A stretch of 6,846 nt of DNA from an uncultured Veillonella sp. (GTDB taxonomy: Bacteria; Bacillota; Negativicutes; Veillonellales; Veillonellaceae). The position numbers and the translations under genes were made by a program. The notes beneath the pieces were generated by a model. That model was not told the DNA's origin, made no database searches, and was given only the letters and a program-made list of their open reading frames with translations. Position 1 is the first letter of the stretch; the number at the start of each line of letters is the position of its first letter. Below are positions 1 through 5,327 of this stretch, in pieces. Location: NCBI GenBank assembly GCA_900549845.1, contig URPT01000090.1, positions 1-6,846 of the forward strand, in the 5' to 3' direction.

Positions 1-39
1 ATATAAGTTGTATAAAATTAATTAAAGAGAGGAGGGCCT

Positions 40-504
40 ATGGAGTTTTTAGTATGGATGGCTATAGGGATTGCCCTAATGGCTGTAGAACTTGTTGTTC
101 CAGGTGGTATTTTGGGACTCATCGGTTATTGTACATTCCTTTGGGGTGTGTATGTAGCCCTTGGAGAAGGAACGGTAGCGCTGTATGCCGTACTAGGATT
201 GACGGCCTTGCTAATTGTCCTTATCATCGTGTTCTTTAATCACTTTGAAAAGACTTGGATAGGCAAATTGTTTACCTTAGGGCAACGATCTACGACAAAA
301 GCTGGTTATGTATCTAATGATGTATTAGATGACTTAGTCGGTAAAGAAGGCGTAGCTCATACTACACTACGCCCTGCAGGTATTGCTAAAATTGATGGTA
401 ATTTGGTGGATGTTGTAACCGAAGGGGACTTCATCGATGCCGGTTCACCTATTGTGGTGCTTCGTGTTGTGGGCGGCCGCAATATAGTTAGAAAGCGCGA
501 TTAA
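40..504 (+). CDS. Short NfeD-family membrane protein with C-terminal OB-fold domain
   Basis: This 154-residue protein has three hydrophobic segments (about residues 4-20, 24-41 and 46-66) followed by a soluble domain at 98-152. The helix boundary motif E17...PGG (21-23) and the C-terminal pattern GKEGVAHTTLRP (101-112), then DVVTEGDFIDAGSPIVV (124-140) and a G-rich end are typical of the NfeD OB-fold. NfeD proteins work with flotillin/stomatin scaffolds in the membrane, and floA follows 36 bases downstream. Long NfeD proteins carry an N-terminal ClpP-like protease domain; this one has none. In-frame stops at 4, 13 and 19 show the gene is not the cut end of a longer frame, although a separate protease gene could lie upstream. 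The start is supported by AGGAGG at 30-35. A TATAAA at 11-16 could be a -10 box, but its -35 region would fall outside the window. Confidence 0.93.
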   Translation: MEFLVWMAIGIALMAVELVVPGGILGLIGYCTFLWGVYVALGEGTVALYAVLGLTALLIVLIIVFFNHFEKTWIGKLFTLGQRSTTKAGYVSNDVLDDLVGKEGVAHTTLRPAGIAKIDGNLVDVVTEGDFIDAGSPIVVLRVVGGRNIVRKRD

Positions 505-530
505 GCTTTCACCACATCGTCGTATATAAT

Positions 531-535
531 GGAGG
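531..535 (+). promoter_or_regulatory. Ribosome binding site that fixes the floA start
   Basis: GGAGG stands five bases before the ATG at 541. An in-frame ATG also occurs at 529, but it overlaps this very GGAGG and has no Shine-Dalgarno site of its own. The protein beginning at 541 (MDVGIL...) also matches the usual FloA N-terminus, which goes almost directly into the membrane segment. The start at 541 is therefore preferred. Confidence 0.85.
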
Positions 536-540
536 TTATT

Positions 541-1497
541 ATGGATGTAGGTATTTTAATCTTGATTCCCATTCTACTGATTGGGATTATGGTGTTCTTG
601 TATGTTGTGCCATTAGGCCTTTGGGTATCTGCTCTTGCAGCAGGCGTTAATGTTGGTATCTTTACACTCGTAGGTATGCGCTTACGTCGTGTAAATCCAT
701 CTCAAATCGTAATGCCTTTGATTAAAGCAAATAAAGCAGGTCTTGATGTTAATGTAAATCAGCTTGAAGCACATTACCTTGCAGGTGGTGACGTTGACCG
801 CGTTGTAGATGCTTTGATCGCCGCTGAACGCGCATCTATTCCTTTAACATTCGAACGTTCTGCAGCTATCGACCTTGCAGGTCGTGATGTATTGGAAGCG
901 GTTCAAATGTCCGTTAATCCTAAGGTGATTGAAACACCAATTATCTCTGCAGTAGCAAAAAATGGTATCGAACTCAAGGTTCGTGCTCGTGTAACTGTAC
1001 GTGCTAATATTGACCGCCTCGTTGGTGGTGCTGGTGAAGCTACGATTATCGCCCGCGTTGGTGAAGGTATCGTAACGACTGTAGGTTCCTCTGAAGAGCA
1101 TACAGATGTACTAGAAAATCCAGATCACATCTCTCGTACTGTATTGGGTAAAGGCCTTGATGCGGGTACTGCATTTGAAATCTTGTCCATTGATATTGCG
1201 GACGTAGACGTAGGACGTAACATTGGTGCTCAATTGCAAACTGACCAAGCGGAAGCGGATAAGAAAATCGCTCAAGCTCGTGCCGAAGAACGCCGTGCTA
1301 TGGCTGTTGCCACAGAACAAGAAATGCGTGCTAAAACACAAGACATGCAAGCTAAGGTTGTGGAAGCACAAGCTGAAGTACCTAAAGCATTGGCAGAAGC
1401 TTTCAGAAATGGTAATCTTGGCGTTATGGATTACTACAATATGAATAATATTATTGCAGACACTAAAATGCGTGAAAACTTAGCAGATGGTGAATAG
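541..1497 (+). CDS. floA: Flotillin-like protein FloA
   Basis: FloA is a membrane scaffold of the SPFH/flotillin type that organises functional membrane microdomains and influences membrane fluidity and the assembly of membrane complexes. From the ATG at 541 the protein has 318 residues; Bacillus subtilis FloA has about 330. An N-terminal hydrophobic hairpin (about 3-46) is followed by the very conserved MRLRRVNP, then AIDLAGRDVLEAVQMSVNPK (109-128), the SPFH core with RLVGGAGE (159-166), GKGLDAGTAFEILSIDIADV (204-223) and an Ala/Glu-rich coiled-coil (about 233-286). The C-terminal GNLGVMDYYNM block (about 291-301) is also standard. These segments agree nearly residue for residue with the Bacillus protein as I remember it. 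Arginine codons are mostly CGT/CGC, suggesting high expression. The gene lies between the NfeD gene and an unknown membrane protein, probably in one operon. A start at 529 would add four residues but is less likely. Confidence 0.97.
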   Translation: MDVGILILIPILLIGIMVFLYVVPLGLWVSALAAGVNVGIFTLVGMRLRRVNPSQIVMPLIKANKAGLDVNVNQLEAHYLAGGDVDRVVDALIAAERASIPLTFERSAAIDLAGRDVLEAVQMSVNPKVIETPIISAVAKNGIELKVRARVTVRANIDRLVGGAGEATIIARVGEGIVTTVGSSEEHTDVLENPDHISRTVLGKGLDAGTAFEILSIDIADVDVGRNIGAQLQTDQAEADKKIAQARAEERRAMAVATEQEMRAKTQDMQAKVVEAQAEVPKALAEAFRNGNLGVMDYYNMNNIIADTKMRENLADGE

Positions 1498-1505
1498 GAG
1501 TAGCT

Positions 1506-2255
1506 ATGGACTCTATTTTGTCTTCTGTGCTATCCATCTTTTCGCATAACCCTATATTTGTGCTAGGTATCATCGCGTATATTGCTTTTTCCATTATAAA
1601 AAGCAAAAATACAGAAGAGTCTGATGAGTATGACAATAATGAAAGCTCAGGCCAGACTTGGGAGGATATGGAACGTGAATATGGTATCTCTATAGAGAAA
1701 AAGCCTGTAGAACCTTCGCCTGAGGACTTGTTGTATGATGATGATTTCTATCGAGAAATATTTAAAAATAGACCGATTGAAAATCAGCACCCTGAGGCTC
1801 CCTTAAGACCGAAGGGGGGAAGACTGTTTCAATATGATGATTCGGAGACATCTGAAAAACATGTTGAAGAGCATCCAAGTAATGATAAAGCTCAAACAGT
1901 TTTAGCTTCCGAGCATCATTACGATGAAGCGTCTACAACGCAACAAGGTACTCATGGTTCATCCAAGAAAACCTCAAGTAAATCAACTGGCTTTAGTACG
2001 AGTACAACTCGTTTAAGTAGAGAGTCTGTTACAGGGCCAACCTTAAGTGAACGATTGGCCGAATTCAAGCGAGATAAGGCTTCTAAAGAAGGAAAGGTAC
2101 TCCTTGATACGAATATGGTAACGACTTCGCCAATCACTTCGACCAGTGTTCATACATCAAGTCATAAACGTATATCAAATCATGCTCTAAAAGAAGGCAT
2201 GAAATGGTCTATTATCTTGAGTAAGCCTAAGGCTCTTGAACGCAGATATCGTTAA
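1506..2255 (+). CDS. Membrane-anchored protein of unknown function, third gene of the NfeD-floA operon
   Basis: I do not recognise a named family. The 249-residue protein has one hydrophobic segment (about 17-31) followed by basic KSK, so the rest is probably cytoplasmic. An acidic stretch (36-48) leads to TWEDMEREYG (51-60) and another acidic block (73-86). Residues about 120-222 are hydrophilic and of low complexity, rich in Ser, Thr, Lys and His, and probably disordered. The last 23 residues (227-249) return to a defined character, ALKEGMKWSIILSKPKAL plus a basic tail, which looks like a short amphipathic helix and a docking motif. AGGAG at 1496-1500 overlaps the floA stop codon TAG (1495-1497), with only eight bases between genes, so translation is probably linked to FloA. 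Codon use is looser than in floA, with AGA arginine codons. A role in the flotillin assembly is inferred from position only. Confidence 0.85.
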   Translation: MDSILSSVLSIFSHNPIFVLGIIAYIAFSIIKSKNTEESDEYDNNESSGQTWEDMEREYGISIEKKPVEPSPEDLLYDDDFYREIFKNRPIENQHPEAPLRPKGGRLFQYDDSETSEKHVEEHPSNDKAQTVLASEHHYDEASTTQQGTHGSSKKTSSKSTGFSTSTTRLSRESVTGPTLSERLAEFKRDKASKEGKVLLDTNMVTTSPITSTSVHTSSHKRISNHALKEGMKWSIILSKPKALERRYR

Positions 2256-2424
2256 GTTGGGGTAGCCAATACGTTTATTAGTCATTAGAAAATATGGCTA
2301 TCAAAATATTGGTCATAACGTCTACTGGATTATTGGTGATTCATGATCATCGTTATTCGGGGATAGATGTTGTATAGCAATTATAACGGCACATATCCTA
2401 TGTGGTGCATATAATTACATATGG
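2256..2424 (+). other. Untranslated stretch after the flotillin operon, with an imperfect hairpin
   Basis: No supported reading frame is present. At 2379-2416 an imperfect hairpin can be drawn: AATTATA (2379-2385) pairs with TATAATT (2410-2416), then an internal loop, then CACATA (2390-2395) pairs with TATGTG (2399-2404) across a three-base loop. The strong terminator at 2425-2473 begins eight bases later. A perfect palindrome ATGATCAT lies at 2343-2350. This could be the operon's long 3' untranslated region or the body of a small RNA; no convincing internal promoter was found. Confidence 0.4.
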
Positions 2425-2473
2425 AAAGAGGTTCCTATTGGTCACCTATGTGACTATTAGGAACCTCTTTTTT
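2425..2473 (+). terminator. Strong intrinsic terminator of the NfeD-floA operon
   Basis: A 21-bp stem (2425-2445 with 2450-2470) has one T-T mismatch and one G-U pair, with the four-base loop CTAT. The outer 13 pairs (AAAGAGGTTCCTA) are perfect. The 3' arm runs into six T residues at 2468-2473. It separates the flotillin operon from the HTH gene. The stem is unusually long for an intrinsic terminator. Confidence 0.92.
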
Positions 2474-2542
2474 ATTGTCTTTTTTTGATGGAACTTTCAC
2501 AATAATAGGGAAAGGAGTTCGTCTACAAGGAAAGGTGATAGT

Positions 2543-3274
2543 ATGTATCGTAATGTGCGCGTTATACCTAAACAGTTACTGGAACAATTATATGTAGAGA
2601 AACAGTGGAGTGTTCGCGAGGTGGCAGAGTATTTTCAGTGTAGTGTAGATACTATTATGCGGCGTATGAAGGCATATGATATTGAGCGAAGACCGTTGAA
2701 GAAGGATATAAATATGGTTCATGTACAAGCTCTATATGAGTCAGGTAAGTGGTCATTACATTCTTTAGCGAAGCGTTATGATGTATCGATTACGACGATG
2801 GCAAGTCGGATGAAAGAATATGGACTAGCTTGTCAGCGTTCGACCAAGAATGTAGCTATCGATCCGGTGCGTATTTGTAGGGCCTATAAAAGTGGAAATA
2901 CGTCAGACTCAATTGCACGCATGTATGGCATATCCCGATGGAAAGTACATCATGTATTGCGTCATATGGGAATGTGTACAACGCTTAAAGTAAAACCATC
3001 TCGAAAGGTGGACGAGATGGCTTACTTGTATATTCATCATCATATGAGTACGGATGATATAGGTTTAGCTTACGGTATACGAGGGTCAACAGTGGCCATG
3101 TATTTACGGGAGCAAGGTATAGAAATTCGTTCAAATATATTAGAATTAGACGAAAATAGGATAAAAAACTTACGTGCTCAAGGGTATGGTGTTGCCAAAA
3201 TTGCACAGATGATGGGCTGCTCTGCTTCTGCCGTAAGAAAACGACTAGCCATGAAAAAATATATCTCTCCTTGA
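2543..3274 (+). CDS. Protein of five tandem helix-turn-helix modules
   Basis: The 243-residue protein consists almost entirely of five HTH units at about 9-51, 57-99, 106-149, 155-197 and 201-243. They share the pattern LYxxGxWS..(I/V/L)Axx(Y/F)(G/D)(V/I)SxxTVxxR(L/M)KxxG(I/L). The alanine of the first HTH helix falls at 28, 76, 125, (Gly)174 and 221, giving a period of 47-49 residues. The turn serine six residues later is at 34, 82, 131 and 227, replaced by Arg180 in unit four. The units resemble HTH modules of resolvases, transposases and phage DNA-binding proteins. No catalytic, ligand-binding or oligomerisation domain is visible. It is probably a sequence-specific DNA-binding protein with a long recognition site; its target is unknown. 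AAAGGTGAT (2531-2539) precedes the ATG. The gene follows a terminator, so it needs its own promoter; only weak candidates (for example TTGTCT at 2475) are visible. It is an intact gene. Confidence 0.88.
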   Translation: MYRNVRVIPKQLLEQLYVEKQWSVREVAEYFQCSVDTIMRRMKAYDIERRPLKKDINMVHVQALYESGKWSLHSLAKRYDVSITTMASRMKEYGLACQRSTKNVAIDPVRICRAYKSGNTSDSIARMYGISRWKVHHVLRHMGMCTTLKVKPSRKVDEMAYLYIHHHMSTDDIGLAYGIRGSTVAMYLREQGIEIRSNILELDENRIKNLRAQGYGVAKIAQMMGCSASAVRKRLAMKKYISP

Positions 3275-3299
3275 TGTAGTGCGGTAGATACTATATACT
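3271..3299 (+). promoter_or_regulatory. Probable sigma-A promoter for the TSUP-like gene
   Basis: TTGATG (3271-3276) and TATACT (3294-3299) are separated by 17 bases, which is ideal spacing, with 4/6 and 5/6 matches to consensus. The -35 box overlaps the TGA stop codon of the HTH gene (3272-3274). Transcription would begin near 3306, leaving a leader of about 23 bases with GGGAGG before the ATG at 3329. Confidence 0.65.
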
Positions 3300-3328
3300 T
3301 AAATTTATACAATGATGGGAGGAATATT

Positions 3329-4267
3329 ATGCTTGAAATTATATCTGCTTTAATACCGTTTTTCTTACTTGGCATAGCGGCCGCTGGTTTATCCCGTGTA
3401 TCTGGGGTGGCACTGTCGATGATCATAGTACCAACACTATTGATTTGGGGAGCTAACGCGATTGATGTTATCGCCTTTATGCTGCTATTTGTGGTGTACA
3501 ACAACTTTACAATGGAGACACAAGACGTTCGATTAGATTATAAAGACCTTGTATTATTCCCTAAATGGCGCTTATGTATTCCATTTATTTTGAGTTTAGT
3601 TGCTGCGTTCTTTGTACCAGCTGCAGGGATTGCCATCTTTATGGCCTGCTTTGTCCTAGAATTGTTAGCTACTGTATACAAACGCATTCCAGAAAATAAA
3701 CGACCTCGCTTGCATCGCGTTATTGTTACATCCGTTTTAAGTGCTGTTGTAACTGCTGTAGGTGCTTATGCGGGCCCTAAAATTCCTAGTGAATACTATT
3801 TCATCTGTGCTGGTTTAGCCATCTTAATTATTACGGGCTTTGCTTGGTACGTAGGCAACCATCGAGATGCCTTTAGAGGTGCATGGGAAACAATTTGGGC
3901 TGACTTCAACTTGTTCTTGGGTATGTTTGGTGTAGAAGCCTCTTATTATCCAGCAGCGCTTACACGTTCCATTCCAAATCCAATGGACCGCATGTTACCA
4001 ATGATTACCGTAGTAGGTGGATACGCTGGTCTTATGGTGGTATTTGGTGTTTACAATATCTTCTCCATACCATCCTTGATTACCGCTATTGGTGCGGCTA
4101 TTGGTATTCGTCTCTTTGGTATGTATGAGTTTCCACGTCATGGCAGCTTCTCCTACTTAGCGATTGGTTTTGCTGTAGCTGCTGTTGTATGCTTGTATCT
4201 CGTATCTCCTACACCAGTAGGCTTTGATCATATTAATACATTAGTATCTCAACCAATCGGTCAATAA
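3329..4267 (+). CDS. TauE/SafE-like (TSUP) integral membrane protein, probable anion exporter
   Basis: The 312-residue protein has about ten hydrophobic segments (roughly 4-21, 26-41, 44-60, 82-98, 100-117, 132-149, 156-174, 222-243, 246-265 and 273-293). The N-terminal stretch GIAAAGLSRVSGVALSMIIVP (15-35) resembles the TauE/SafE signature, in which a glycine-rich loop leads to a helix ending in VP. GAYAGPKIP (145-153) recalls the matching motif of the second repeat. TSUP proteins move sulfite, sulfonates or small organic anions, but nothing here sets the substrate. A soluble loop at about 175-220, with MFGVEASYYPAALTRS (199-214), is atypical and may be specific to this subfamily. GGGAGG at 3317-3322 supports the start. 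No clear terminator follows. The family call is moderate; the membrane-protein call is firm. Confidence 0.75.
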   Translation: MLEIISALIPFFLLGIAAAGLSRVSGVALSMIIVPTLLIWGANAIDVIAFMLLFVVYNNFTMETQDVRLDYKDLVLFPKWRLCIPFILSLVAAFFVPAAGIAIFMACFVLELLATVYKRIPENKRPRLHRVIVTSVLSAVVTAVGAYAGPKIPSEYYFICAGLAILIITGFAWYVGNHRDAFRGAWETIWADFNLFLGMFGVEASYYPAALTRSIPNPMDRMLPMITVVGGYAGLMVVFGVYNIFSIPSLITAIGAAIGIRLFGMYEFPRHGSFSYLAIGFAVAAVVCLYLVSPTPVGFDHINTLVSQPIGQ

Positions 4268-4414
4268 GGACTAGTAGTTTACTTATTTCTTTATCGTTTT
4301 ATTAATATTTTTAGTGTTTTACCTAGTATCTAATAGAATTTAGTTTTGTGATATAGTTCATATATTATGCTGAAAGTTGAGTTCATACTAGATTGTGAAA
4401 GGGGTTGATGCTCT

Positions 4415-5008
4415 GTGGCAGAAACAATTGAAACTAGACCATTTCCACCGTTCTTACCAAAGAATACGACGGTGATGATGATGGGGACATTCCCACCAAC
4501 TTCCGAAAAGCGATCTATGGAATTTCATTATCCTAACTTTCAAAATGACATGTGGCGCGTGTATGGCTTAGTGTTCTTTGACGATAAGGAACACTTTAGA
4601 AAAGGGGAGGAAAAAGCCTTTGATGCGGATAAGATTAAAGCGTTCTTATCTGAAGCAGGGATTGCTTCTTGTCCTACTGTATTAAAAGCTATACGCGAAA
4701 AGGGGAATGCATCAGATGCATTTCTTAAGGTTGTTGAACCTGTACCATTGGCAGAGGTTTTGGACCAAATTCCCGACTGTAAACATATCGGTACCACAGG
4801 TGGTAAGGCCACAGAAATTTTGTTGAGTCTTTTACCAGAAAAGGTTAAATTGCCTAAAACAGGGGAGACAATTCCCTTTGTGTTTAACGGACGTGAATTG
4901 ACGTTAACGCGATTACCATCTACATCTCGTGCGTATCCTTTGAGTCTTGCTAAAAAGGCTGAAGCTTATAAAAACTTCTTTAAGGCGTGTGGATTAAAAA
5001 CGAAATAA
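4415..5008 (+). CDS. Uracil-DNA glycosylase superfamily protein, family 6 (hypoxanthine-DNA glycosylase)-like
   Basis: The 197-residue protein shows the layout of the UDG superfamily. Motif I is MMMGTFPPTSEKRS (21-34) followed by FHYPNFQNDMW (37-47), which matches the G(S/T)FP...YY.HP.N.FW pattern of family 6, where Asn44 would be the likely catalytic Asn. The GI-SCPTVLKAIREKGNASDA block (82-102) and GTTGGKA (126-132) are typical interior motifs. Motif II, LPSTSRAYP (167-175), is the DNA minor-groove loop, followed by the usual K-rich final helix. Such enzymes remove deaminated bases, often hypoxanthine, to start base excision repair. The start must be the GTG at 4415: an in-frame TGA lies at 4406-4408 and motif I starts soon after. 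GAAAGGGG (4397-4404) is the probable ribosome binding site, with rather long spacing. The gene is solitary, with a terminator about 70 bases downstream. The exact substrate is uncertain. Confidence 0.85.
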   Translation: MAETIETRPFPPFLPKNTTVMMMGTFPPTSEKRSMEFHYPNFQNDMWRVYGLVFFDDKEHFRKGEEKAFDADKIKAFLSEAGIASCPTVLKAIREKGNASDAFLKVVEPVPLAEVLDQIPDCKHIGTTGGKATEILLSLLPEKVKLPKTGETIPFVFNGRELTLTRLPSTSRAYPLSLAKKAEAYKNFFKACGLKTK

Positions 5009-5060
5009 TATAGGTAGATATGTAAAGCATATAGATGTATCAGCTATATAGAAAAGTCAT

Positions 5061-5074
5061 TAACTAAATAGTTA
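5061..5074. repeat. Short palindrome after the glycosylase gene
   Basis: TAACTA and TAGTTA form 6-base inverted arms around a two-base AA centre, just upstream of the terminator. It may be a protein-binding half-site pair or chance in AT-rich DNA. Confidence 0.3.
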
Positions 5075-5080
5075 TAAATA

Positions 5081-5140
5081 ACACCTTTGATGTTATATCG
5101 TATCTTCGGGGATATAATATAAACGATCAAAGGTGTTTTT
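5081..5140 (+). terminator. Intrinsic terminator with UUCG loop after the glycosylase gene
   Basis: Eleven perfect pairs (ACACCTTTGAT at 5081-5091 with its complement at 5126-5136) form the base. A small 1x3 internal loop and a further stem of about twelve positions with one mismatch and one G-U pair lead to the apex CTTCGG (5104-5109), the stable cUUCGg tetraloop. T residues run from 5136 to 5140. It closes the glycosylase transcript and isolates the transporter gene. The rest of the 319-base gap 5009-5327 holds a short palindrome before it and the transporter promoter after it, with no supported gene. Confidence 0.88.
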
Positions 5141-5247
5141 ATTATCAAAAATTAATGTGAGCTATAAAAATGGATATATCTATATTATGATTGATTACAC
5201 ATATCTTGTTATAAATAAAAGTAATGAGCTGTATAACATTTTAGTTC

Positions 5248-5275
5248 TTGATTTCTAGAATGAGAGGTTTATAAT
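5248..5275 (+). promoter_or_regulatory. Sigma-A-like promoter of the MFS transporter gene
   Basis: TTGATT (5248-5253) and a perfect TATAAT (5270-5275) are separated by 16 bases. Transcription would begin near 5282, giving a leader of about 46 bases. The site lies between the terminator at 5081-5140 and the transporter start, where a promoter is required. Confidence 0.7.
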
Positions 5276-5281
5276 TAATCG

Positions 5282-5301
5282 TTGTCGCAAATGGTTGACA
5301 A
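5282..5301. repeat. Inverted repeat at the predicted transporter transcription start
   Basis: TTGTC (5282-5286) and GACAA (5297-5301) are inverted arms separated by ten bases, starting at the predicted +1 of the transporter promoter. The position suits a repressor operator or a leader hairpin, but the arms are only five bases and may be chance. Confidence 0.3.
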
Positions 5302-5327
5302 TAGTTTAAGAAAATGGAGTTGATATT

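Noticed and set aside
525..530. Perfect TATAAT just before floA, as a possible promoter
   Set aside because: It adjoins the ribosome binding site; transcription would begin near 537 and lose that site, and no -35 box lies at the right distance.
844..1371. Two open frames on the - strand inside floA
   Set aside because: They lie opposite a strongly conserved gene, have cysteine- and phenylalanine-rich low-quality translations, and show no ribosome binding site.
2543..3274. The HTH protein as a transposase or integrase remnant
   Set aside because: No catalytic domain, inverted terminal repeats or target duplications are visible, and the frame is intact with its own ribosome binding site.
3178..3504. 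Open frame on the - strand across the end of the HTH gene and the start of the TSUP-like gene
   Set aside because: It spans a promoter and two convincing + strand genes, and has no recognisable domain.
4268..4414. Terminator or promoter in the gap before the glycosylase gene
   Set aside because: The AT-rich stretch has CTAGTA repeats and a TATTAT, but no GC-rich hairpin and no -35/-10 pair with acceptable spacing.
5187..5258. A 23-codon frame in the gap before the transporter gene
   Set aside because: It has no Shine-Dalgarno site at useful distance and overlaps the -35 box of the transporter promoter.
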